In this document: positions 1 through 9,023 of the stretch, in pieces
Layout of the letters: each line of letters opens with the position of its first letter
Position numbering within the stretch: position 1 is the stretch's first letter
From: Pontiellaceae bacterium B1224
Lineage (GTDB): Bacteria > Verrucomicrobiota > Kiritimatiellia > Kiritimatiellales > Pontiellaceae
Direction: 5' to 3'
DNA length: 64,000 nucleotides
NCBI GenBank assembly: GCA_029432815.1
Contig: JAROBA010000020.1
Coordinates: forward strand, 40,248-104,247
The notes under the pieces: model-generated
Told to the model about the DNA's origin: nothing
The model's input: the letters and a program-made list of their open reading frames with translations, nothing else
Databases searched by the model: none
Program-made: the position numbers and the translations under genes

Positions 1-7
1 AAAACTG

Positions 8-313
8 TTGGGAATGGAAAAGGCGGTCTTTCTAGACGTTCGTTCGAACGAGGAGATTGCTTCTGTTCCGTTGCCATTGGGGATTCATGCAAATGTGACG
101 TCGCTTCACATTCCGATCAATGAGGTGCCGGAGCGGCTGGCGGAGATTCCGAAGGATGCGATGGTAGGTGTTTTTTGTCCGCATGGTGTCCGTGCGTCGA
201 TGGTGTATGTTTATCTCCGCTCAAAGGGATATGAACAGGTGAAGGTGGTCGGCGGCGGATATGCCGCGGTGACCGACGCGCTGATGCCGGGCAAGTTGCT
301 TGCGGCCTTGTAG
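8..313 (+). CDS. Single-domain rhodanese-like protein, 5' end may lie outside the window
   Basis: About 100 residues forming one rhodanese fold. The early strand FLDVRSNEE and the loop CPHGVRAS, with Cys near residue 57, match the CxxGxRS persulfide-carrying loop of sulfurtransferases, so the protein probably binds or transfers sulfane sulfur in the cytoplasm. The reading frame is open to the window edge. TTG at 8 or ATG at 14 could be the start, but no ribosome-binding site can be judged. It lies 11 bases before a TauE/SafE permease gene, a pairing common for sulfur-compound handling. The true start is uncertain; the family is clear. Confidence 0.8.
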   Translation: MGMEKAVFLDVRSNEEIASVPLPLGIHANVTSLHIPINEVPERLAEIPKDAMVGVFCPHGVRASMVYVYLRSKGYEQVKVVGGGYAAVTDALMPGKLLAAL

Positions 314-324
314 GAGTTGATGCA

Positions 325-1131
325 ATGACGGAATTACCTTTAATCGCAACACTCGTCTTCGTGGTTGCCGTCGCGATGACGATGGTCGGGAAGGGCGGCG
401 GCAATTTTTATGTCGTGATCCTGGCGATGTCCGGAATTCCGATGCACGAAGCCGCGACGACGGGGCAGTTCATTCTCTTTGCCGCGTCGGTGGCGGCCAT
501 GCTGATCTTTCACCAAAAGAAATCCATCTCCTGGCCGCTGGCTTTTTCGGTCGGCGGCATCACCGCGGTCTCCGCACTGGCGGGCGGATTGCTTTCACAT
601 TATTTCAGCGGCTATGCGCTGAAGCTGGTGTTTGCGGTCATGCTGCTGGCCTCCGGCGGCGTAATGCTGCTGCCGAAACCGAACAGTCAAAAGTCGGAAG
701 GTCGAAAGTCAAAGGGCTTTGGAATGGTATCATTGGCATCCGGCGGCGAAATCTACCGCGTCAATCTTTGGATTGCGCTGCCGGTCACCATTCTGACGGG
801 CCTGGGCTCGGGCATGGTCGGCGTGTCGGGCGGTTCCTTTCTGGTGCCGCTGATGGTCGTCGCCTGCGGTATCCCGATGCAGCTGGCGGTTGGAACCTCG
901 GCTTCGCTGATTGCGGCGATCGCGCTGATGGGCTTTGCCGGTCATGCGGTGCATGGTGATTTTAATCCGGCCTGGGCACTGCCACTGGCGGTGGTCACCA
1001 TCATCGGCGGGGCACTCGGTGGACGCCTGGCGCTGAAAGCCAAACCCAAACATTTAAAACAGCTGTTCGCCTACACCAACTGGGTGGCGGCGGGCTTCAT
1101 GATTTTCAACGCGCTGCACGGCGGCGCATAA
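325..1131 (+). CDS. TauE/SafE family sulfite/anion permease
   Basis: Integral inner-membrane protein of 268 residues with about eight hydrophobic segments in two related halves. Each half carries a Gly-rich motif (MVGKGGGNFYVV near residue 20, GLGSGMVGVSGGSFLV near 160), as in the TauE/SafE (DUF81) family, which exports or imports sulfite, sulfoacetate or other small anions. The central cytoplasmic loop (about residues 112-135) is hydrophilic and is encoded by near-tandem GTCAAAAGTC/GTCGAAAGTC units. With the upstream rhodanese it suggests sulfur-anion export; the substrate is not determined by sequence. It probably starts an operon continuing to about 8.9 kb. Confidence 0.85.
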   Translation: MTELPLIATLVFVVAVAMTMVGKGGGNFYVVILAMSGIPMHEAATTGQFILFAASVAAMLIFHQKKSISWPLAFSVGGITAVSALAGGLLSHYFSGYALKLVFAVMLLASGGVMLLPKPNSQKSEGRKSKGFGMVSLASGGEIYRVNLWIALPVTILTGLGSGMVGVSGGSFLVPLMVVACGIPMQLAVGTSASLIAAIALMGFAGHAVHGDFNPAWALPLAVVTIIGGALGGRLALKAKPKHLKQLFAYTNWVAAGFMIFNALHGGA

Positions 1132-1150
1132 AGGCAAGGAAGATACAGCG

Positions 1151-2233
1151 ATGAAAAAGGTACTGAGAATCATAATCGTACTCGTTGTGGTATTGGCGTT
1201 GGCAGCTTTGGTGGTCAAGCGAAAGAAGGTGGCGATGGCGGCCAAACCCTACGGCATGCGACCGGTGGCGGTGCATGTGGCGGACGTTACGCAGGAATCG
1301 CTCGAAAGCGCGCACAGCTATCTCGGGGTGGTCGAAGCCTGGCAGGTGGCCCGCGTCTCTTCCCGCACTTCCGCCAAGGTCGATGCCGTGCCGCGCGACG
1401 AAGGCGATACGGTTCTGGCGGGTGAGCTGCTACTGCAGCTTGACGATGGTGATATTCAGGCGCAGATCAAGGCCGCCGAATCCACCATCCAGGGATTGGA
1501 AACCAACCGGGATTTCTGGGCGGCGGAAGATCGCCGCGACAGCAAACTGGCTGAAGACGGGGTCATTTCTTCGGTCGAAGCTGAAACCACGCACAACCGT
1601 CTGGCCGATGCCACGTCGAAACTTGAAGCGGCGCAAAGTACACTGGAGAGCCTGAACACCCAGCGGCTCTATACCCGATTGACCAGTCCTTTCGACGGTC
1701 TCGTTACGTCCCGCGATGTTGATCCCGGCGATCTCGCTTCGCCGGGCCGTGCGCTGATGGTGGTGGAAGATCACTCCGCACTGAAGATTGCCTTCAACGC
1801 CCCGCAGGAGGATATGGATTTTCTCAAGGTTGGCCTGCCGGTACGGGCTGAACTCGGAGGCCAGCCGGTCGATCTGGCGATTACCCATATATATCCCAGT
1901 CTGGATCGCGGCCGCATGGTGCGCGTTGAGGTGAAGGCCCCCGGCGGCGCCGGGTTCCAGACGGGCGCATTCATCCCGTTGAAGGTCGTCTGGATGCAGC
2001 ATGAAAATGCCGTCACGGTGCCGCGCGAAAGCCTGATGCAGCGTGCGCCCGGCGACTGGGTCGTCTTCACGGTGGAAGACGATCAGCTCGCCCTGCGGCC
2101 TGTCAAAAAAATCATGGAAAGCGAAGGGCGCACGGAGGTGCAGGGATTGGAGCCCGGGGAAAAGGTTGTCACCAGCACTTTCCTGGGCTGGGCCGGTCTG
2201 GCCGACGGACTTCAGGTTGAGGTGGTGAAATGA
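1151..2233 (+). CDS. RND efflux periplasmic adaptor (HlyD/AcrA family)
   Basis: 360 residues. An N-terminal signal-anchor (hydrophobic residues about 5-22, then KRKK) is followed by a lipoyl/barrel-sandwich half (VDAVPRDEGDTVLAGELLLQ), an alpha-hairpin coiled coil (about residues 100-165), the second lipoyl half (YTRLTSPFDGLVTSRDVDPGD) and a beta-barrel/membrane-proximal part. This order is standard for RND membrane-fusion proteins bridging the inner-membrane pump and the outer-membrane channel. The stop codon overlaps the start of the pump gene by four bases (ATGA), indicating translational coupling. There is no lipobox, so it is membrane-anchored rather than lipidated. Confidence 0.9.
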   Translation: MKKVLRIIIVLVVVLALAALVVKRKKVAMAAKPYGMRPVAVHVADVTQESLESAHSYLGVVEAWQVARVSSRTSAKVDAVPRDEGDTVLAGELLLQLDDGDIQAQIKAAESTIQGLETNRDFWAAEDRRDSKLAEDGVISSVEAETTHNRLADATSKLEAAQSTLESLNTQRLYTRLTSPFDGLVTSRDVDPGDLASPGRALMVVEDHSALKIAFNAPQEDMDFLKVGLPVRAELGGQPVDLAITHIYPSLDRGRMVRVEVKAPGGAGFQTGAFIPLKVVWMQHENAVTVPRESLMQRAPGDWVVFTVEDDQLALRPVKKIMESEGRTEVQGLEPGEKVVTSTFLGWAGLADGLQVEVVK

Positions 2234-5200
2234 GCCTGACTCGCACCTCCATCAACAACCCGTACGGTGTGGTGGCGCTGGCACTGGTCGTGGTGGCGCT
2301 GGGGCTGTTCGCCTTCTTCCGCACCCCGACCGACCTGTTTCCCGACAGTGCCCCGCCGCAGGTGTCGGTCATTACTATCGAACCCGGTGCATCGTCCGAA
2401 AACGTGGCTGATAAGATTACGCAGCTGGTGGAGAAGGAGCTCAATACGATCTCCGGTCTCAAGCGCATCCGTTCCACCTCGCGCGACGAAGTTTCCGCCG
2501 TTACCGCCGAATTTCTCTATACCAAAAAGATCGGCGAGGCCGTGACCGATGTGCAAAGCGCAGTGGCGCGGATTGAGTCGCAGCTGCCCGCCGATATTCA
2601 GACCCCGCGCATCTATCGCATCACCGATGCCACCCGTGCGCTGACCACGCTGGCGCTCTCTCCAAAGGAGAATTCTCCCAAGAATCTTTCCATGATCCGC
2701 CTGCTGGCGGACAACGAAATTATGGATGCCCTGCTGCGCGTTTCCGGCGTGGGCGATGTGGATGTGTTCGGCGCGAACCAGCCGGAGGTGCAGGTGCGGG
2801 TCGACCGCGATAAGCTGGCCGCCTACGGCATGTCCATTGATCTGGTGATTGGAGAAATCGCCAGGCAGAATGTGGCCGCGCCTGCCGGAACCGTCTATAC
2901 GGAAGAGGGTGAATACCTCGTTCAGGTGAAGGGTGAATTCCGCAATCTCGACGCACTGAATAATCTGCCGGTCAAGCGTACCCCATCCGGCAGGGTGTTG
3001 CTGCGCGATGTGGCGACGGTCACGCTGGCCACGCGGGAAACGCGCAGCGGCTACCTCGGCAACGGCAAGGAAGCGATTGCACTGAATGTGATGCGTCCCG
3101 AAGGCGGCAATACCATGCTGGCCATTCGCAACGTCAAAAAGGAACTCGAACAGCTCCGGCTGCGCTATCCCGATATTAATTTTGAAATCACCAACGATCA
3201 GCAGCCGGTCATCGACCTGAATGTGCAGGGTATGCGCTCGTCGGTCTATCAGGCCGTGTTGCTGACCATTTTCATTATCCTGATTTTCCTGGCCGACGTG
3301 CGTGCCGCGCTGGCGATTTCGATTTCTATTCCGCTGGCATTTCTCTCCGCGCTGGTGGTGCTGTGGTTCAGCCCTTACACGATGAACATGGTCACGCTGT
3401 CCGGGGTGATCATTGCCGTGGGCATGGTGGTGGACGCCTCGATCGTGGTGCTGGAAATCATCTACCGTAAACACAGGGAACAGCCGGATGTTCCGGTGAA
3501 GCAGGTGGCCATCGAGGGCGCGCAGGAAATCTTCCACGGTGTTTCCGCCGGCGTCTTCACCACCGTGATTGTGCTGGTGCCGGTCATGTTTGCCGGGGGC
3601 TATACCGAACAGACCATGCGCCCGCTCAACATGATGATCACCGCCACCATTCTTTCCTCGCTCGTGGCCGCATTCACGATTGTTCCGCTGGTCACGATTC
3701 GGCTGATGGCGCACCCGGAACCGAAGATTTCCAAATGGATCAACCGGGCGCTTTCACCCTTCACCCGCTGGATGGACCGCCGGACGGACAGTGTGGCGAA
3801 CATCGCCGCGTGGTTGCTGAAGCACCGCATATTGGCGCTGCTTATGGCCATTCCGTTTATCATATTTTCGATGCGTGTGGTTAAGCCGCTCAACGGCAAG
3901 GAACTGATGCCGCCGATGGATACCGGTGTGGGGATTATCCAGTTCGATACGCCAACGCATTATACCCCGCACCAAGTGACCGAGGTGGCCAAACAGGTGG
4001 AAGCCATGGTGCGCGAAACCAGCGAAGGCCTCCAATGGGTCTCCACCAGGATCGGCTCCGAACCGGGACAGATCAGTTTCGGCGGCGGCGGCGAAACCGC
4101 TCAGGCAGTCATGATGACCATCACACTCACCGACCGCAAGCAGCGTGCCGATTCGATCTGGGTCTTGGAGGAGCGTTGGCGCGAAGGGCTGCGTAAGATC
4201 GATGGTGTGCGCACGTTCGACGTAACCGAATACGGTGCCACTCCGCTTTCCACCACCAAGGCCCCGCTCGATCTCGTCATCAGCGGTCCCGATGTGAACG
4301 TGCTGGACACGCTGGCCGATCAGCTGATGGAGCGCCTCAAGGGCGTCAAGGGACTGACCGATGTGCGCCGCTCCTGGTATATCGACAAGCCGGAGCAGCA
4401 TATTGTGGTTGATCCCGACCTTGCGCGTTTCTATGGGCTGAGCCCGTCTGAAGTGGCGCGCAGCCTGAAGACCGCCGTGAAAGGGGCTTCGGCCAGTACC
4501 ATGCGACTGAAGGGCTCGCTCGATATTCCCATTACGGTGCAGTATGCCCAGCCGCAGATGGATCAGCGGGTCGATCTGCTCGATGCGCAGCTGACGACCC
4601 CGCAGGGGCCGGTCCCGCTGCGTGCCATGGCCTCGGTTTCCACCGTGAACAACGCGCCGTTCATCACCCGCGAACATTTGAGCAACACGATCGACATCAC
4701 CGGCATCAACAGCGGAATGACGATCGCTCAGGTCGGGAAACAGGTGCAGAGCCGGATTAAGGGATTTAAGCTGCCCGCGGATTATACGGTCCAGGTGTCC
4801 GGCACCCTCGACGACATGAAAACCGGCGGCGGCGAAATGGGGCATGCCCTGATGATCGGCCTCGTGCTGCTCTATATCCTGTTGGTCTGGATGTATAAGT
4901 CGTTTGTCCATCCTTTCACCATCATGCTCTCCGTTCTGATCCCCATGGCGGCGGCCATGTGGGGCATGCTGATCTTTGACAAACCAATGTGCAAACCCGC
5001 CATCATGGGACTGATCCTGCTGGCCGGCACGGTGGTCAACAATGCCATTCTGCTGCTGGACTACATCCTGAAGGCGCGGGCGGGCGGGATGTCGAAAGAC
5101 GATGCTATTGTGCAGGCGGTACGCCTGCGCTTCCGCCCGATCGTCATGACCGCCGCGTCAACCGCGATCGGCCTCACACCGCTGATTTTCGAGCTGGCGG

Positions 5201-6699
5201 TCGGGATGGAGCGCATGTCGCCGCTGGGCATCGTGGCCGCCTTCGGGCTGATCATGGGAATCTTTTCTTCCACCTGGTTCTATCCGGTCATCTATTCGCT
5301 GGTCGATGGCGGCATTGAACGCTTCAAGACCCCGTTCAAAACCACGGCAACGGCGATCCCGGTACTGGCAGTCTGCCTGATCGGCTGGGCGGGGAATGCG
5401 CGTGCGCAGACCAATGCCCCCGTCTCCATGACGCTGGAGCAGGCGGTTGACTATGCTCAGGTGCACAGCCCGACGCTGCACATGGCCCGGGCCGACACCG
5501 GCATTGCCCGCGGTAACAGCACCTCGGCCCGTGCCGGGCTGCTGCCGCAGGTCGATATCGTGGGCAACGTGCTCCATTCGAAGGAGGATCATCCTGTGCT
5601 CTACGGCCTGCCGTCGTCACTCGCCCGTTATAGCGATACCACCTACAGCCTCGGTGTCGAGGTGAAGCAGTTGCTGTGGGACTTCGGCCAGACGTGGAAC
5701 CGGATGGAGGCCGCCCGCTCGCTGGCCGCTGCCGCCGATCAGTCGTTGAACCGCACCCGCAACGAAGTCACCTTCCGCGTCAACGCGCTCTATCACCAGC
5801 GACTGATGACCGACGATCTGCTGCGGGCCACCGAGGGTACCCGTAAATCGCTGCAGCAGCTGGTCGACAATCTCGAAAAGCGGTTGGCCATCGGTAAGGC
5901 CGCGCGGCTCGATCTGCTCAAGGCACGCGTCAAGCTCGCCGCCGCAGAGAGCCAGATGGCGCTGCTCGAAGCACAGCAGATCAATGCGCAGGGCGCGCTG
6001 CTCGCCGCAATGGGGTACGACGGTCCGCCGGTCGAATGGGTGCAGACCACCGTGGAACCGTCCACCGCCGAAGCGCAGGACACCGAGCAATTGCTGGACG
6101 AAGCGTTTGTGCAGCGTGCGGATTTCCAGGCGTTGGAATCCGTGGTTGAATCGGGTTCCGTATCGGAAACCGCCGCCCGCCGCTCGCGCTGGCCGACGAT
6201 TACGGCTTTCGGACAATATGCGCAGTACGGCGCGGATGATCCCTATTCCGCTCTGGGTTCCTCCGCCGGAAACCAGAGCGATGGCTGGGAGGGCAATTAT
6301 TACATCGGCCTGCAGCTGACCTTCCCGATTTTCGATTCCGGGCTGCGCTCCGGGACGATCGCCACCGCACACGCCCAGCGGCTCAAGGCCGAGGCGCAAC
6401 GCGAACAGCTCCGCCTCCAAATCCGGCAGCAGGTGCGCACCGCCGTGGCAGAGCTCAAGAGCGCGTCGATCCGCGTTGAAGCCTTCCGCCAGTCGGTGGA
6501 CGAAGCCCGGCAGGCGCTTTCCGACGAGCAGGAAAAATACGAAGCCGGGAAAAGCACCATCAACGACCTGCTCGATGCCGAAGCCGCCCGGCTCGTCGCC
6601 GACTCGCAATTCAGCCAGGCCGTTCACGAAGAGCAGATCGCCGTCGTCAACCTGCGCCTCGCCGCCGGGGAATCGCTCAATACACTAGACGGGAAATGA
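2230..6699 (+). CDS. RND efflux pump fused to a TolC-type outer-membrane channel, with an internal signal peptide
   Basis: One uninterrupted frame of 1489 residues. Residues 1 to about 1035 are a complete RND (AcrB/HAE-like) permease: an N-terminal transmembrane helix, two large periplasmic loops, and a TM4 segment GMVVDASIVVLE with a single Asp (about 402). Residues about 1036-1059 form a basic start (ERFK, FKTT), a hydrophobic core and the cleavage-like site ARA|Q. Residues 1060-1489 are an outer-membrane efflux protein of normal length with two OEP repeats. No ATG, GTG or TTG occurs in frame just before the internal signal, so separate translation is unlikely. RND C-termini face the cytoplasm, so the internal signal could be exported and cleaved to release a free channel. 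Substrate unknown. Confidence 0.88.
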   Translation: MSLTRTSINNPYGVVALALVVVALGLFAFFRTPTDLFPDSAPPQVSVITIEPGASSENVADKITQLVEKELNTISGLKRIRSTSRDEVSAVTAEFLYTKKIGEAVTDVQSAVARIESQLPADIQTPRIYRITDATRALTTLALSPKENSPKNLSMIRLLADNEIMDALLRVSGVGDVDVFGANQPEVQVRVDRDKLAAYGMSIDLVIGEIARQNVAAPAGTVYTEEGEYLVQVKGEFRNLDALNNLPVKRTPSGRVLLRDVATVTLATRETRSGYLGNGKEAIALNVMRPEGGNTMLAIRNVKKELEQLRLRYPDINFEITNDQQPVIDLNVQGMRSSVYQAVLLTIFIILIFLADVRAALAISISIPLAFLSALVVLWFSPYTMNMVTLSGVIIAVGMVVDASIVVLEIIYRKHREQPDVPVKQVAIEGAQEIFHGVSAGVFTTVIVLVPVMFAGGYTEQTMRPLNMMITATILSSLVAAFTIVPLVTIRLMAHPEPKISKWINRALSPFTRWMDRRTDSVANIAAWLLKHRILALLMAIPFIIFSMRVVKPLNGKELMPPMDTGVGIIQFDTPTHYTPHQVTEVAKQVEAMVRETSEGLQWVSTRIGSEPGQISFGGGGETAQAVMMTITLTDRKQRADSIWVLEERWREGLRKIDGVRTFDVTEYGATPLSTTKAPLDLVISGPDVNVLDTLADQLMERLKGVKGLTDVRRSWYIDKPEQHIVVDPDLARFYGLSPSEVARSLKTAVKGASASTMRLKGSLDIPITVQYAQPQMDQRVDLLDAQLTTPQGPVPLRAMASVSTVNNAPFITREHLSNTIDITGINSGMTIAQVGKQVQSRIKGFKLPADYTVQVSGTLDDMKTGGGEMGHALMIGLVLLYILLVWMYKSFVHPFTIMLSVLIPMAAAMWGMLIFDKPMCKPAIMGLILLAGTVVNNAILLLDYILKARAGGMSKDDAIVQAVRLRFRPIVMTAASTAIGLTPLIFELAVGMERMSPLGIVAAFGLIMGIFSSTWFYPVIYSLVDGGIERFKTPFKTTATAIPVLAVCLIGWAGNARAQTNAPVSMTLEQAVDYAQVHSPTLHMARADTGIARGNSTSARAGLLPQVDIVGNVLHSKEDHPVLYGLPSSLARYSDTTYSLGVEVKQLLWDFGQTWNRMEAARSLAAAADQSLNRTRNEVTFRVNALYHQRLMTDDLLRATEGTRKSLQQLVDNLEKRLAIGKAARLDLLKARVKLAAAESQMALLEAQQINAQGALLAAMGYDGPPVEWVQTTVEPSTAEAQDTEQLLDEAFVQRADFQALESVVESGSVSETAARRSRWPTITAFGQYAQYGADDPYSALGSSAGNQSDGWEGNYYIGLQLTFPIFDSGLRSGTIATAHAQRLKAEAQREQLRLQIRQQVRTAVAELKSASIRVEAFRQSVDEARQALSDEQEKYEAGKSTINDLLDAEAARLVADSQFSQAVHEEQIAVVNLRLAAGESLNTLDGK

Positions 6700-6805
6700 G
6701 ATGGAGACCGACCTCAGCGAGATCATAAAATTTGATGTCAAGGTAGTGGGTAAGGAGCCCACTGTAAAAATAGGTGAAGGGAATGCAGAAACAGGAGATG
6801 AAACC

Positions 6806-7591
6806 ATGAAGATTGAAAACGTTGGATTCATAGGCGGCGGACGCGTCGCGCGGATTATTCTGAACGGCTGGAAGAAAGCCGGCACGATGCCATCCAGAGT
6901 GGTGGTGAGCGATCCGGACGGTGCGGTACTCGAAGCGCTGGCCGGAATGGCCTCTGAAATCGAAACCACAAGCGACAATGCTGCCGCGGCGGCGCAGGCG
7001 GTTTGCTTCCTGGCGGTCCACCCGCCCGCGGCGAAAGATGTGGTTCCGGCTTTGGCACCAGCCCTGTCCGGGGAGGTACAGGTTCTTGTTTCGCTGCTGC
7101 CCAAGTTTACCCTCGGGAAACTGGCGGGTATGCTCGGCGGATTCGACCGCATTGCGCGCATGATCCCGAACGCGGCGTCCTGCATGGGCGCGGGCTACAA
7201 TCCCGTCGCCTTTGCGGAGAGCCTGTCCGCTTCGGATCGGCAAAATCTGGAGGAGTTGTTTGCGCCTCTGGGCGAGTCGCCGGTCGTGGATGAATCCACT
7301 TTGGAGGCCTACGCCATTGTCACCGCCATGGGGCCGACCTATTTCTGGCCGCAGCTCTATCAGCTGCAGGCTTTGGCGGAATCGTTCGGCCTTGCGCCGG
7401 ATGCGGCGGCGAAGGGCATCGAACAGATGATGCAGGGCTCGTTGGCCATGATGGCCCGCTCAGGGCTTTCACCTGAACAGGTACAGGATCTGGTTCCGGT
7501 GAAACCGCTGGCCGAGGATGTGGAAGTGCTGTGCCGATCCATGGAAACGAAATTGTCTGGGCTGATGGAAAAACTGAAGCCGATCGTGTGA
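6806..7591 (+). CDS. Pyrroline-5-carboxylate reductase-like NAD(P)-dependent oxidoreductase
   Basis: Start taken at the ATG at 6806 because AGGAG lies eight bases upstream (6793-6797) and the Rossmann motif VGFIGGGRVARIIL then begins at residue 4; an upstream in-frame ATG at 6701 would add 35 unrelated residues. The 261-residue protein has the ProC/F420-oxidoreductase-type nucleotide fold, the inner ARMIPNAASCMGAGYN segment (the family's RxMPN motif) and a helical C-terminal dimerisation domain. In proline synthesis this family reduces pyrroline-5-carboxylate, but the odd context (RND pump and thioredoxin genes) leaves the substrate open. Confidence 0.75.
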   Translation: MKIENVGFIGGGRVARIILNGWKKAGTMPSRVVVSDPDGAVLEALAGMASEIETTSDNAAAAAQAVCFLAVHPPAAKDVVPALAPALSGEVQVLVSLLPKFTLGKLAGMLGGFDRIARMIPNAASCMGAGYNPVAFAESLSASDRQNLEELFAPLGESPVVDESTLEAYAIVTAMGPTYFWPQLYQLQALAESFGLAPDAAAKGIEQMMQGSLAMMARSGLSPEQVQDLVPVKPLAEDVEVLCRSMETKLSGLMEKLKPIV

Positions 7592-7672
7592 CGCGTGCAG
7601 CCGGATTTCAGTTGCCATGAAATAAAAAACAGAAAACGGTGGGGTGCATCGTTTCGAAAATAGGAAATTAGA

Positions 7673-8188
7673 TTGATGAAAAAAATTATACCGATTGTAT
7701 TGCTGGTGATTGCGGTGGTGGCCGTGGTGGGAATCAAAAATAAAAAGAGCGCGGATCAGGAAATGATCTGCTGTGAAAGCGGTATGTGCACGCTGCCGTT
7801 CCCGGCGGATAAAATGATGCCGGAAGGCGCGATGGTCGAAACGGTTTCTGAAAAACCGCTGCCGAAGCTCCTCGATCTGGGTGCCGGCAAATGCATCCCC
7901 TGTAAAATGATGGCTCCGATCCTTGACGAAATGGAAGAAACCTTCGCCGGCCAGCTGGATGTGGAGTTCATCGATGTGTGGGAAAACGAAGGGGTCGGCC
8001 AGCAATATGGTATCCGCATGATCCCGACGCAGATTTTTTATGATGCCGAGGGCAACGAGCTGTTCCGCCATGAAGGGTTTTATGCGCGGGAAGACATGCT
8101 CGCGAAGTGGGCCGAGTTGGGCGTCGTCCTAACGGACGAACCGCAGAACACCGAACAGGAAGTGGCGAAGAACGAAGGGGCCCTTTAA
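7673..8188 (+). CDS. Membrane-anchored thioredoxin-like protein
   Basis: 171 residues. A hydrophobic N-terminal anchor (about residues 4-20) is followed by a thioredoxin fold whose active site is CIPC (GAGKCIPCKMMAP), the cis-Pro strand IRMIPTQIFYD and an acidic tail. An extra pair CCESGMC sits between anchor and fold. The catalytic domain should face the periplasm. The stop codon overlaps the start of the next gene, a CcdA-type electron-transfer protein, by one base, so the two probably form a thiol-reduction pair (membrane electron donor and periplasmic thioredoxin). AGGAAA lies upstream of the start. Confidence 0.85.
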   Translation: MMKKIIPIVLLVIAVVAVVGIKNKKSADQEMICCESGMCTLPFPADKMMPEGAMVETVSEKPLPKLLDLGAGKCIPCKMMAPILDEMEETFAGQLDVEFIDVWENEGVGQQYGIRMIPTQIFYDAEGNELFRHEGFYAREDMLAKWAELGVVLTDEPQNTEQEVAKNEGAL

Positions 8189-8886
8189 TGGAAGAGCTGT
8201 TTACATCGTTGACCCATGCCGTCGAGGGCGCGCCGCTGGTTGCGCTTTCCGCCGCTCTGCTGTGGGGCGTGCTGAGTATTCTGCTCAGCCCGTGCCATCT
8301 GGCTTCCATCCCCCTGATTGTCGGCTTTATCGATGATCAGGGCCGCATCTCCACCAAACGCGCCTTCGGCATTTCGATGCTATTCGCCACCGGCATCCTG
8401 GTAACCATCGCGCTGGTCGGCGGCATCACCGCCGCTGCTGGCCGTATGATGGGCGACGTCGGACGCTACGGAAATTATGTCATTGCTCTAATCTTCTTTG
8501 TCATCGGTCTGCACCTGCTCGGTGTCATCGGCATGCCGGGCAACGGACCGGGACAGGTCAACATGAAACGACGCGGCCCGCTGGCGGCGTTCATCCTCGG
8601 GCTGGTCTTCGGCATTGCGCTTGGTCCGTGCACCTTTGCCTACATGGCCCCCATGCTGGCCATCGTCTTCAAAGCCGGCGGCGAGCAACCGGTGTATGCG
8701 AGCAGTCTGCTGCTGCTCTACGGAATCGGCCACTGCGGCGTTATCGTTGCAGCGGGAACGTTCACCGAAGTGGTCCAGCGTTATCTGAACTGGAACGACA
8801 AATCCAAAGGCGCAACCATCCTCAAAAAAGTCTGCGGCGGGCTGGTGATCCTCGGCGGGCTCTACATGATCTACACTGCGCCCTGA
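8188..8886 (+). CDS. CcdA/DsbD-type transmembrane thiol-electron transporter
   Basis: 232 residues with six predicted membrane segments. The two key cysteines lie in LSPCHLASIPL and LGPCTFAYMAP, in the first helices of the two pseudo-symmetric halves, as in CcdA and the DsbD core, which carry reducing equivalents from cytoplasmic thioredoxin to the periplasm. The start ATG shares its A with the stop codon of the thioredoxin gene, so the genes are translationally coupled. It ends the rightward operon and faces a leftward gene set. Confidence 0.88.
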   Translation: MEELFTSLTHAVEGAPLVALSAALLWGVLSILLSPCHLASIPLIVGFIDDQGRISTKRAFGISMLFATGILVTIALVGGITAAAGRMMGDVGRYGNYVIALIFFVIGLHLLGVIGMPGNGPGQVNMKRRGPLAAFILGLVFGIALGPCTFAYMAPMLAIVFKAGGEQPVYASSLLLLYGIGHCGVIVAAGTFTEVVQRYLNWNDKSKGATILKKVCGGLVILGGLYMIYTAP

Positions 8887-8947
8887 GCGGGGTCCTGTAT
8901 TCCTCGTTTCGGCGCTCTCCTCGTTGGCCGTCTGTACCTCATCAGTA

Positions 8948-8977
8948 CCGCACTGGAGGCTCCGAGGAGGAGTGCGG
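8948..8977. terminator. Hairpin between convergent genes
   Basis: Inverted repeat CCGCACT ... AGTGCGG with 16 bases between the arms, in the gap between the convergent ccdA-like and NifX-like genes. It could serve as a bidirectional stop, but there is no clear T-run on either side, so the call is tentative. Confidence 0.35.
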
Positions 8978-9023
8978 CCGGTGAAATCTGAACCATTTAT
9001 TATGCGCGTCAATTCCCAGAGCG

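Noticed and set aside
2212..4911. Long open frames on the minus strand opposite the RND pump (500 and 385 codons)
   Set aside because: They are His/Arg/Gln-rich shadow frames of the high-GC pump gene, with no start signals or family motifs.
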